Source: Hibiscus mutabilis (Eukaryota; Streptophyta; Magnoliopsida; Malvales; Malvaceae). Taken from it: a stretch of 64,000 nt of DNA. The notes under the pieces were generated by a model that saw only the letters and a program-made list of their open reading frames with translations, had not been told where the DNA came from and searched no databases. The number at the start of each line of letters is the position of its first letter. The first letter of the stretch is position 1. Location of the stretch: contig CM033721.1 of assembly GCA_019671005.1 (NCBI GenBank), forward strand, positions 51,378,864 through 51,442,863. Reading direction: 5' to 3'. The translations under genes were made by a program, and so were the position numbers. Below, piece after piece: positions 53,638 through 64,000 of this stretch.

Positions 53638-54523
53638 TCTTTGACTTGTAATGACAGATTTTTACTGGTTTTTAATCGAATCAACCTAGCAAACGTTGTC
53701 CAAGTATTACCAAATTTTACGAATAGTCCAATAAACAATAAATCTAATAGTATGCGAATTTTTAATTCATTTCAAATTCGTTTACTAGTTTAACATACTC
53801 TAACCACCCTAGTAGGATTAGGTAAGTTACTACAATTACAATCAACAATTCAATCAATTGTTGGTAGTGAATACTTTTCATTTAAGGTTTTTCTTGCACT
53901 TCAAGTTACCATTCGAATATGTAAGGATATTTTAGACGATGTATGAAGCATTTACTAGATATATTAGGACCCATAAAGCAATTAGATATCATGTTCAACA
54001 CCAATTAGGACTTAGTTGTCCATCGAGCAAGCATTCGGCTAGATGAATAACACGAATAAGAAATTTCAAGTTTCCTATGAAGCTAATAAGCATACCAATA
54101 GGTGATCACATCATTTACTTAAGTTACCATAATCAATCACACATGCTTCTAATATGATCTACACAATATGACTAGTTCCTTAGGTGATCAATGTGATTCA
54201 TGTCTAAACATGTCCAATAGATCTATTCAACAAATACATATATAATTCAACCATGGAAATTAAACATTATACTAACTAGCAATTAAACTCGATAAAGTGC
54301 CTACACGATTATATATATACCATATTCATTATAAGTCATAGATCAAATTAATTTATACAAACCATAGCTAAATGATCATGAATATGCATGCCTTAGGTGC
54401 TACCATCCTAGGAGAACTATAACAAAATGGAAACATACTCTTTTGAGCAAAAAGTGACTTGTACGAGCTTAGACTTCAAGATAGTACCCAATATCAACCT
54501 GTATCGTGAAAATGAGACTTGAA

Positions 54524-54545
54524 TAAGCAAAGCTTAGTGAGTGAG
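54524..54545 (-). promoter_or_regulatory. CTCACT box plus hairpin (Tekay-2 LTR)
   Basis: TAAGC (54524-54528) and GCTTA (54532-54536) around AAA, followed by GTGAGTGAG on the + strand. It has the same layout as the units at 3625 and 57194. Confidence 0.5.
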
Positions 54546-54739
54546 TTAAAGTTACAATGCAATCATTAAAAAAAGTCTCAATTATGAACCATCAATAGAT
54601 GGTATGGTTCCCCCATCAATAAGGAACCATTCGAACTAGGCAAACAATACTAGGTGCATTGCTTAAATTTTCAATCCAATATCAATACAAGGCTTGAAGC
54701 TTAGACATGCTTAATCATTCAATTCGATTTCTTTAGGCT

Positions 54740-55075
54740 TCACATATCCTTTGAACACAATCAATGTTTCAATATCAAGCAATCTCCTAAGCAATGTTCA
54801 ATAGTTCATGGCATTTGATGTTTTCTTTACAATCAAGCAATCTCATAAGCAATGTTCAATCAATGTTTCAATATCAATATTTCATGGCATTCGAATTTCC
54901 TTTACCATCAAGTAATCTCATATAAACAATGTTCAAGAAATGTTTCCATGTCAATATTTCATGGCATTTGATATTCCTTTACCATCAAGTAATCTCATAT
55001 AAACAATGTTCAAGCAATGCTTCAATGTTTCAATGTTACAATGTCTCAATGTTTCAATGTTACAATCAATTAATG
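54740..55075. repeat. Imperfect tandem repeats in Tekay-2 LTR
   Basis: Units around TTCATGGCATTTGATATTCC recur at 54805, 54891 and 54958, with AATCTCATAAGCAATGTTCA-like parts between, ending in CAATGTTTCAATGTTAC runs. Tekay-1 has shorter tandem units at the matching place (3900-4045), so this LTR zone is prone to repeat growth. Confidence 0.6.
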
Positions 55076-57193
55076 CAATTCAATATGACAATAGATTCAA
55101 TGTATGTGATGTATAAGTTCCTTTTAAGTATAGCCTTGAGAATCGATTACTCAGTCTAGATACTCGAGTCTCAAACCAAAATGTCGCCAATAGAATTAAT
55201 CAATATGGTACCAAGTACCTGGTCAATCCCTCATATTGTTGCCAATGACCAATAACAATACTTCCCTCCTACTGTCGCCAAATAGGGACCAATGTCCCAG
55301 ACCGTAGTCCACCCCAATAATGAGCTCTATAGACTCCATGGCATGCGAACTATATCTAAGACTAACTAGAGACCAAGGCTTACAATAGTTATCACTTTCA
55401 ATCAATTAGAAGAATGATTCAATTCAATATGCACAATTTGTTCCAATATTTCCTTTTAGTCGAATGGGGCTCAATCCAATCCAATATCAATGTTTCCATA
55501 GCCAATGTAGGAGTATCAATCAATATGTCATTCAACAATGAATTGTGTACTTCTATCTATAACATCATGCTTCATTTCAATATAGTTCAATTAGGTAATA
55601 AGCACAACATTACAATCAATGGCAATTCAAGCATGCTTCACAATCAAGTAACCAATAAAGAGAGTGCTTACCTTGCGAATGCTCCATAGAAAGCTCATTA
55701 TACAATTTATACTTAAGATTCAATAAAAATTACAAATCAAAAACAGACTTGGAGAGGTTACCGCCCTCTCCAAACTTTAAACTACACTCACAAGAATTTT
55801 CCGAGCTACTGTCGATCCCAGATTGTAATCCCTTTTCCTCTACTAGCTTGTTGATCTAAGTGAGCCCCTTTATCCTCGATTTCCACTTGATCTAACATTC
55901 ATACAATACATAGGGTATTAAATACAATCCAGCAATCAATTGAGTCATTATGTGACTCCATACTTAAGCATACAATTCAATATAAACATCTAGACTGTTG
56001 CTGCTTGGCAGCATGGGCACTGCTTACTTAAATATTCATATATTTTATTTCGTACGTCGGAATTTTGAAACGTTTACACCGTTGAAAAGATAACTTAATT
56101 TTCCTTCTAACCATATAGGCCTTGCATTTTATTTCTTTGCCAATTAATACAGTTTTTAACATAAAGACAGGATAACTTACAACACTGGACAGTTTGCACT
56201 GTCCTTAGTGTTTCTTATCTACAATTCATTCTGCAATCCCAAATTCAGTTCTATTTTCTCCAAATGAATTTATACATGTTAAGGCATTATTCATAAAATT
56301 TTCAGCCTTAAATTCCTTTTATATAATTTATGGTGAGTTTTCAAAGTCACTGCCCAGAACAGAGTATTTTGGGCAAATTACACTAGGTTGAGTTTCTAGT
56401 TTCATAACTCATTTTAACAAGGTTCTATCATTGTAATTCAATTTATTTTCATGTTTTTACATGTATAGGTCAGTCTAATTCACCTAGCAATGAGCTTAAA
56501 ATAGGGCATTATCATGTTAAATTCAATTTGATCTATTTGATCAACATCATTCATCCAATTCACCATTTGTGCAGTCCATTACCTAGTTTTAACTAATCCA
56601 ATTTAGTGTATTCATTTTCCAGAAAGTTATATACTCTATTCAATCCTCAATTCATCTACTAACATGATCAAAATAGGGCTTTTGAGCAAAATTTTCAATT
56701 TAATTCATTAGGACATCAATCCACTAGAATTTCCAGCATCTACAGTTTCAATTTACATTTCAATCGTCCATTCCAATCATCATTCAAATTTTCCAGCTTC
56801 TAGCATAGCATTTCACCATCAATTTGGCTATTGACAACCTCAATTTCTACTACTCATTCGAATGACACTATCAATTCATGGATTGATCAATCAATTGAAC
56901 TTCTTAACTAGTTCATAGCATCAATTCACTATTTATTCATCAGCCGTGTAGATGAACTAGTTTGCTAAGTGCAAAACACACCAACATACACATACGTCAC
57001 CTAGACACTACCGGCTTATACAAACATACCAAAATAGGTCATTACAACTTATCTAGCCTTATGCCACCTAACTAGGAATTTAGAAACAAAAGTGAACATA
57101 CATATGCTTGCAGAGTGAGTGACTTGCAACCGAAAAATACACGATCAATGTCCAGAAAGCTTTAGGATCCTGAAATGCATGAGACACATTATG

Positions 57194-57220
57194 TTAGGCT
57201 TACATAGCCTAGTGAGGTAG
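57194..57220 (-). promoter_or_regulatory. CTACCTCAC box plus hairpin (Tekay-3 LTR)
   Basis: TAGGCT and AGCCTA around TACAT, followed by GTGAGGTAG on the + strand. It is nearly the same stem as in the solo LTR. Confidence 0.55.
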
Positions 57221-57886
57221 TCATAACAAATGTAGAGCAATTAAATGACAAGAATGGCATACTATAGACATGAATAACATAACATCATTCTCAAATATCA
57301 TAATTACACTATTAATCACATAAGTCTCATGCTTAAGTCATTTATCATACTTTCACATGATCATAGCAAAACTTAACACATATTAATTCCCTTGGTAATA
57401 CACCAACATATACATTTAAGCCAAAATCATATTTTCTCATAACAATTATCAATCATATAAACATATCATTCCCCTTGGACAATGTAACAAATGGATACGC
57501 GGATTCCCCTTTACACCACACATATATCAGAAAATAGGTCGTAGCCACATATAACAGAAAATAGGCTGTAGCCTTGAGCCGTAGCTTCGAATAGCATCCC
57601 TTACACAATCCATCCTTATCTCCCCCCACATATAGGCCGTAGCCCCAGACCGTAGTCCAATCCCTTACTTATACGAGCTCAAATAACCCTATGGCATGCC
57701 AACTGTATCCAAAACTCACAAATGTCTAAGGTTATACATGTTTCATCATATAACTTACCTTTATGCCCGTAGGCCATAGCATACCGGAATCAGAATTGAG
57801 GCTTAGCTCCATATAACGGACCATATCATATACGTATCATAACATAACATATTTATATCGGATTCGCATATAGCATATTCATAGCA

Positions 57887-60800
57887 TGTAATATCCCTAA
57901 ACTAGGCCTAGTAGAATGTTACCATTTTTTATTCTTAAGGAGTAATTTGATCTTGTAAAAGGTAATTAATTGGACTAGGACCGAATTGGACAAATTGAGA
58001 ATTGAGATGCTTGAATGGTTAAGGACCAACTTGATTAATAACTAAAAGTTTGTAATTGCATGTTATGAATCCCTAAACTCTAGGGACATATACACTTGTC
58101 ACCTAATTTCATGCTAGGTGGAGGGGAGTAAGATGGTGATCGGCCATGTGTATGCTTGGGAGAAAATCATTCCCCTCCTTGGTGTTTACCGATTCTAAAA
58201 GAGAAAGGGAGAAATGGAGAAAACTCCATGGAAATCGGTTAAGCTAAGAAATTTAGAAGTGGTTGTTGGTGCCTCAAATTGGCTTATCTCACATTAAGGT
58301 AATAATCTCACTTGTTAAACTCTTTCAAAACTGTTTTGTTAAGATACTCCCTTGAAGTTTCAATATCCATATATGTTTGGCAAATTAAAGAAGCATGTGA
58401 AATTCACTTGAAATTGATATTATGGTATGGTGAAATTCTTATTAAATCGAACTAAGGGTAGTCTTAAAGCAATGTATTTCGAATAGAAGATGTGGTTAGA
58501 ATGTGATTTTTTGTTTGTCTATGAAATTGGTCTATTCGATTAAACCATGTGCTGGATTTTTCTATGTTTAAATTGTTGAAATTTGGATTAATTAATAATC
58601 GGTCAGATAAATGAATGGCTATTTGAATTGATCAAGTTCTTTTAGGTGTCTTGTGAAATTGATTTCTTGATCACATTGAGGCTATATCAACACTTTGATT
58701 GACAATGATATATACATAGTTGATAATGAGTAGAATGACTAAAATTGAATTATAGATCGATTAGAAGGTTAATTTGGACATATTTGAATTTAAGAAAATT
58801 GATTTCAAAACTGTTTTTGATTATGAAAAACAAGGAAGGGTTGTTTAGTTTATGACCTTAAAGGACTGATTTGAGTGTAATCAAACTCAATTAAGGGGCT
58901 ATTTTAGTATTGTTAATAGAAGTTATAGGATTGCTGTAATGAGATAGAAAACGTATATAGATTAACCGGGCAGTTTGGAAACAAACTTTGGGAGTCTTTG
59001 AGAGTTAAATTGAAGCATGTAGATGCATTGTTATGAGTTAAAGAAACTGTTCTGTATCGGCATTGACACAATTGAAATTGTTTGATTTTATAAATGAAGA
59101 TTTCATGCATTTAGGGACTGTTTAAATATAACCAGTAAAGATATAAAAATGGAACTGTTTTTGATGATTTTCGAATGCTAGAAGACTGTTTTAAATAAGT
59201 AGAAATCATGAGGAAATGTTGGAAAACTGGACTGCATTACATGGTAAACTATTGAACTGTTTTGTGACTAAAACAAAATTGTTTTGCTGGAAAAACTGGA
59301 CTAGATTACATGGTGAAATATTGGACTGATTTGTAACTTAAAATCTGTGCAGTCTTGTAAAGATAAAAAGGTGCAGATTTGAGATAATTGGTGCAGTTTT
59401 TGCATGCAGTTTGGTGCTGTTTTAGTATGCAGTTTGGTGCAGTTTAGTATGCTGATTTAGTGCAGTCTTGTGTGAAGTTGATGCAGTTTGTCTAGTTTAA
59501 TAAGCATAGTTTGATTAGCTTGAAAGTGCAGTCTTGAGTATGGAGTATATATGTATGCAAAAATTGAGGTTTTGTTGTGGGATAAAGGGATCAAATTGCT
59601 TAATAATAACTTGTTATTTTTGACTGAGGTACATGAAATGATAAGGAATGATGGCTAAGGAAGGAAGTTGATGAGAGGTAGATTGTGTATAGTGGATTCA
59701 GGTATTCCATAACTTTGGAATATAAGGTGAGTGTAGTCGATTTTGTCTTGGGTGACACGGTGTCATCCTTATTCTTGTTATATGATATGATTTGATTTTT
59801 TGCATAAGCATATGCATATAGCTCATTTAGAGCAAGACATGTGAAGAATTCATAGCATGGCATCATTGATAAGCATCTTAGTTATGTATGTATTACATGA
59901 ATGTTTTATGCCTTGCTATTATATACATGTGATGGTGATTTTGAACACTTTGCTATAAAGCTTGAAGTTGTTTACTAACCAATAAAACAATGAGACTCCT
60001 ACAAAAGACTACAATCTAAAGTTATAAGTACCTTGAATTCTAATGACTCAAGGAGCAAGAAAGCTCGACTTATGCAATAAGCTATTGAAAAGAAGAAACA
60101 AGCAAAGTTACTTGTAACAAGATACTCCCCAAATTCTCAAATATAAGAGAAGATACTTAAGTTGCCTAAAATGGAAGTCCTTGGATACATTGATATGATG
60201 CATGGTATATTGGGACTACAGTCCATGATCTGCGGCTCGGGGGATGCCCCATTTATATGTGATATGTTAATTGGCGACAGTAGGAGGTAACAGCGGAGTT
60301 GTACGAAGACTAGCGACAGTTTGGTTGGATAGTGAGAAGATTAGGATTGCTATGTTTTCGAATTAGCCATTGCTATGTGCTTTGAGCTAAGTATCGCTTG
60401 GACCTATATGGTCAAACACAGACCAATGTCATTTATGATCAAATGTAATCCAAGGCAAACCTTATAAAAGACATGAACTCCAAATGAGGCTAAATAAGAA
60501 TTCTAAGAAAGATGTGAATATGTTGTGAAATGATAGTTGGCTCATGGTGAGCATATGGTATGATTGGATCTTGGTGAGCATATGTTATAAGTTTTACAAA
60601 AGATGAAATAGTGCCCCTATTGTACAGGGCAACAAACATTGAATTGAATCATTGATAAATTATTGATAAGCTAATAAGGAATCCAAAAGTTATCGAGTAT
60701 TCGAAAAGTCTCAAGAAAACTTCAATGTGATGAGTCGATCTTAGATAAGATCGATATGTTCTAAAATGAAGCTTGGATAAGCTATTGAACACAATAAATA

Positions 60801-62349
60801 TTACAAAGATAAGTTAAGACAAAAAATAACAAATGCTAACATACGATAGTATGTTTGGATGTATGTTCCATTGTAATTTATGTATTAAATGCTTTGTTAA
60901 TAATTGTTGTCACTACCTCACTTAGGCTATAAAAGCCTAATGCATTTCATAATCATGCATTGCATGATGATTAAAGCTCATGTGTCTCAAGTATGGACAT
61001 GGATTGCAAGCCTTTATTCAAGATCCAAGTAGTGTTGGATTCTTTCTTAGTTAGTGTACTCCTAGGATGGTGGCACCAAATAGATATTAATGTATAAAGC
61101 ATTTAGTTAAATTCTCGAAATGGATGTGTTTGGTTATAAGTATATAATTCTTATTGTAAAGGCATGCTTATGTCTTAGTGGATATAAACTAAATAGTTTA
61201 GTGGATCACGGATTTGAAAGATTGTTAATGTTAATTAGATTATTTTAGTTGGGTGTATGTTTGAAAGAGTAGTGGGAATTGTAAAATGTTAACAAAATTA
61301 TTGATGACTATATGCGGTTATAATTTATCTTTTGGGCCTATTTTACAAGTGTTGTCATGAATTTAGTTGATGAATATGCAAATCTTAATGATCGTATAGT
61401 TGAAGGAATGATCTTAGAAGGCTTGTATGTTAGATGTTTGAAACTCTTCCCATTAAATCAATTGTACCTTGAAATGTATATGATATTAACCAGAGTGCAT
61501 TTCCTTATACCAGATGTATGAATAGAATAATGGGTAATTTTGATTTGATCATAGATTAAGTAAGTATTTAGCTAAGGAGAATCTAAATTTATCAAAAATG
61601 TTATATCACGTTGAGATAATAATCTATCTAGTATCATTTGGACTCTCTTAGTTAATATACTCATGTTCCTTATTTGGGTCTTGAGTTAAGTTGTTTTGGA
61701 AGTCACAAGTTAACTATTAACTAGACAAGATTATGAACATGCAAATATGATTAATTAATGATCATTTTCCTGGTTTGTAAAGAGAATTCTTAAAGGGCTT
61801 AGTAAAGCATGGTGAGTAAGGACCGAACTTATATGGATAATAAATTGGATGGAAATTGGTTGATAAATGAAAGTCTAAGACTATGTCTTGTTCGAATGTT
61901 AATTGGTTTGCTTAATATATATGTGGTAATTGAAGTTAGCTTGATTAATTGGTAATCGAATCATAATATTTCCTTGAGATTGTTACTTGAATTGGATTAT
62001 GTTGTTAATTGTTTAAATGCTTGTGTACTTCTTAAGTAAGAAATCGATGACTCAGGGGAAGGATCAAACAATTGTAACGATAAGGTAAATTTCTGTAAAC
62101 ATGGAATCAAAGATAATAAGTTCTCATTATACCTTAATTGTACCAAGTTCTAACTTGTGAAACAAGTTAAATTTCTTTTGAGATCAATGGATGTTATCTT
62201 AGCTAATAAATTAATTATGAAAATTTTTGTTAGCTTGCTTGTTTAACATGAAAAGTTTCAATAAGTTAGAAGTGTCTATCTGGTGTTTTTTTCTGTAAGG
62301 TAACATCTTAAACTTCGGTTTTCTTCTAGGCTGGTTTTAGGATGTTACA
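57887..62349 (+). mobile_element. 4.46-kb solo LTR
   Basis: Starts TGTAATATCCC and ends GGATGTTACA, flanked by TAGCA (57882-57886, 62350-62354). I see no coding domain, primer site or internal region, so this is a single LTR left after recombination. It includes the CTACCTCAC box and hairpin (60913-60940), GGGACTACAGTCC (near 60212), TTGGCGACAGT (60270) and ACTCCTAGGATGGTGGCA (near 61060). The length fits a Tekay-type LTR. Small frames in it are not supported. Confidence 0.85.
60913..60940 (+). promoter_or_regulatory. CTACCTCAC box plus hairpin (solo LTR)
   Basis: CTACCTCAC is followed by TTAGGCT (60922-60928) and AGCCTAA (60934-60940) around ATAAA, a perfect 7-bp stem. Confidence 0.6.
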
Positions 62350-62425
62350 TAGCATATTCATATCGGATTCGCATATAGCATATTCATAGCATATTCATAT
62401 CAGATTCACATATAGCATATTTCAA
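62350..62425. repeat. 37-bp minisatellite, split by the solo LTR
   Basis: Units of the type CATATCGGATTCGCATATAG then CATATTCATAG repeat about three times. The first lies at about 57848-57886, left of the solo LTR; the rest follow it. The insertion site TAGCA is part of the unit. Confidence 0.7.
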
Positions 62426-63306
62426 ACATAGTACATGAACTTACCCATATCAACCGTATCGAAGACTTACTATGCTAGCCGATAGCATCCACGCATGTTT
62501 TCTCTATGTGAGACTTTAAATAAAACGCAATTATAACATAAATGAATGCAGCAGGATGGCTCCTTGCCTATCCCTTGAAACGACTACACTCACCTTGATT
62601 ATGAGGTTCTCAGATTACAACTCCGTTGTGCCTAGCTTCCTTTAGAGATGACAAGGGATCCTTCTCCACTACTTGAGCTAGCACAAAATTAGGAGTTGCA
62701 TTAGAATTTGATTTAAGGATTCGGAAACATATTTCAAGCTTACCAAAACTTGTAGGAAATATCGAAATTAACTCCCTAGTTCATGGGTTTCCTTTTGAAC
62801 ATAGGGAACCTACTTTCAAAATTAAACCTTAACGGATGATAGAATCAACAAATAGATATAGGGATTTTACTCACCAAGTCATAGGCTTTCCAACGGTATA
62901 TCAGATTCGAACGGAGATCAAAGATTGCACCGAGGTGTTAGCTTAGCTTAAGCTTGAAGATAGAAACGGTGGTGCTAGCTTAAGAGTTAAAGATGAAGAT
63001 GAGAAGGTGAATTTCCTTTTAGAGAATTCAAAGGCAAGGGAGGAAGTCTTATTTCTAATTTAAACTACACCACCCTTAATCATTGTCCCACCAACCTATA
63101 AACCAATAGGAAGCTTACCCTTCCCCAAGGATTTGCTAAACCCAATTAAATCACTTTTCTTCCTATCATTCAATTTTCAATTGGATGACACTTAGTCATC
63201 TCTTCTTATGATTTTCACGTAGGGAAAGCCAAGCAAGGAGGTGAGTAAGCACCTTGCTTCAATTCCCTTTAGTTTGTCCTTCAAACAAATTCGAAATAGG
63301 GGACCC

Positions 63307-63407
63307 TTATCGATACACTCGTGATCGTATCAATACGCTCATGCCCAAACAGATAATTAGTTATTGGCAGTTGGGCCGTATCAATATTGGCTTGACCAAA
63401 TCAGTAC
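63307..63407. promoter_or_regulatory. Two pairs of GTATCGATAC-like palindromes
   Basis: Copies start at 63307 and 63327, then at 63378 and 63398, both pairs exactly 20 bp apart. They lie 190-290 bp inside the U3 end of the Tekay-3 LTR. Confidence 0.65.
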
Positions 63408-63601
63408 GCCTAGCTCAGAATTTGAAATTTGGCTTTGAATTTCATACAAGGAAGACTTAAACTATTCAAATGAGACCAAGATGTGATTTCATTATAAAGG
63501 AAAGGTACAAAGGTCAATTATTACAACATTTTGCACATCGAATTCAAAATTTCCGGTCATCAAAACCAAATTTTGACTAGGCCAGTTTTAGGGATATGAC
63601 A

Positions 63602-63614
63602 ACTCTCCCCCTTA
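63602..63614 (-). promoter_or_regulatory. Tekay-3 polypurine tract
   Basis: The - strand reads TAAGGGGGAGAGT right before the LTR start TGTCATATCCC. Confidence 0.8.
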
Positions 63615-63639
63615 AAAAATTCTTCCTCAAATTTTCACA

Positions 63640-64000
63640 TCAAGAAAAGAGGTAAGGATACTGATTTTGTATGGTTTCTTCAGGTTCCCATGTTGCCTTT
63701 TCAACCGAGTGGCTTCTCCAAAGAACCTTCACTAAGGGCACAGATTTGTTACGAAGTCTATTGACCTCTCATGCAAGGATCTGCACAGGTTTTTCCTCGT
63801 ACGTCAGATTGGGTTGAATTTCCACATATTTCGGCTCGATCACGTGGGAAGGATACGACCGGTACTTGCGTAACATAGATACATGGAAGACGTCGTAAAT
63901 CTAACTTAACTCCTCAGGGAGGGCTAATCAGTACGCAATAGGCCTAACCTTTTTGATCACTTCGAACGGGTCAATGAAACGAGGACTTAACTTCCCCTTT
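63640..64000 (-). pseudogene. Tekay-3 integrase end and chromodomain, partial
   Basis: The coding end of a chromovirus that continues beyond the window. Visible are LSPRFIDPFEVIKKVRP, DVFHVSMLRKYRSYPSHV, then the chromodomain (EEKPVQIL, VPLVKVLWRSHSVEKATWE) and a stop at 63640-63642. In-frame stops occur near 63928, 63902 and 63771. Unlike Tekay-1, the frame stops before the polypurine tract. Confidence 0.82.

Larger units (their letters stand above)
52952..56990 (-). repeat. Tekay-2 LTR, part
   Basis: Starts TGTAACACCCCC (52952), like the left end of Tekay-1. It contains paired palindromes (53346-53637), the GTGAGTGAG box and hairpin (54524-54545), tandem repeats (54740-55075), GTCGCCA motifs with the GACCGTAG block (55180-55310), and 55990-56850, closely like 5040-5850 of Tekay-1. 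The right limit near 56990 is where similarity fades and a second set of the same blocks begins. Small open frames are not supported. Confidence 0.65.
57000..63601 (-). repeat. Tekay-3 LTR, split by a solo LTR
   Basis: Parts 57000-57886 and 62355-63601. The right end GGGATATGACA is followed by a polypurine tract and chromodomain coding, which makes it a 3' LTR of a - strand element. It has its own box-hairpin (57194-57220), GACCGTAG block (near 57640) and two palindrome pairs (63307-63407). The left limit is uncertain, as it abuts Tekay-2 LTR sequence near 57000. Non-coding. Confidence 0.65.

Noticed and set aside
60731..60760. GATCGATATG near AGATAAGATC as a further GTATCGATAC pair
   Set aside because: Only a partial match to the motif and no partner at 20 bp.
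52952..63601. A single 6.2-kb LTR split by the solo LTR
   Set aside because: The box-hairpin and GACCGTAG block each occur twice within it, so two abutting LTRs are more likely. The exact boundary near 57000 remains uncertain.
1..64000. CRISPR arrays, tRNA or rRNA genes, host protein genes
   Set aside because: None seen. The only regularly spaced repeats are retrotransposon hairpin arrays and the triplet locus, and no tRNA cloverleaf or rRNA core was recognised.

Overview
This window looks like heterochromatin from a flowering plant (probably a eudicot; I cannot name the species). I see no host gene, tRNA or rRNA. Nearly all 64 kb is LTR retrotransposon sequence of the Ty3/gypsy type: Ogre/Tat elements with a second (archaeal-type) RNase H, Athila elements with a tRNA-Asp-like primer site and an envelope-position ORF, and Tekay-type chromoviruses with a chromodomain. 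Every coding region is broken by stops or frameshifts, so I call them pseudogenes. Family names rest on recognising protein motifs, not on a database search.

Layout. 1-2431: two Tekay-type LTR fragments. 2432-2776 and 26670-27949: the end of an old Athila element (Athila-C, + strand), split by a Tekay element (Tekay-1, 2777-26669, - strand, target duplication ACCCA). The 3' LTR of Tekay-1 is itself split by a 17-kb Ogre element (Ogre-1, 5985-22950, - strand, duplication TCTAT). 27950-29485: one Athila LTR serving both as 3' LTR of Athila-C and 5' LTR of Athila-A. 29486-44069: Athila-A, whose gag is split by a 7.4-kb defective element, Athila-B (30884-38302, duplication ATCAC). 44070-45067: degraded Ogre/Tat integrase. 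45068-46729: an unassigned promoter-like stretch, then a 1.1-kb degenerate CTA/CTG/CTC trinucleotide locus. 46730-52951: a scrambled + strand Tat remnant (Tat-2) holding a 930-bp terminal-inverted-repeat DNA element (48169-49098). 52952-63601: two Tekay-type LTRs in - orientation, the second split by a 4.46-kb solo LTR (57887-62349, duplication TAGCA). 63602-64000: chromodomain end of the element owning that last LTR.

Within each intact element the parts follow the usual retrotransposon plan: LTR promoter, tRNA primer site, gag, protease, reverse transcriptase/RNase H, integrase, polypurine tract, LTR. Ogre-1 adds an upstream coiled-coil ORF1 and a 210-nt intron that would join protease to reverse transcriptase in frame.

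The most unusual signals are non-coding. (1) Palindromes like CCGTATCGATACGC occur as pairs about 20 bp apart, 11 pairs in three LTRs. (2) A box CTACCTCACT in six Tekay-type LTRs is each time followed by a hairpin with different, self-complementary arms. (3) Three Tat/Athila lineages each carry a different array of hairpins in the 3' untranslated region; in Ogre-1 at least 20 hairpins share the loop TCCTATAT while their stems covary.
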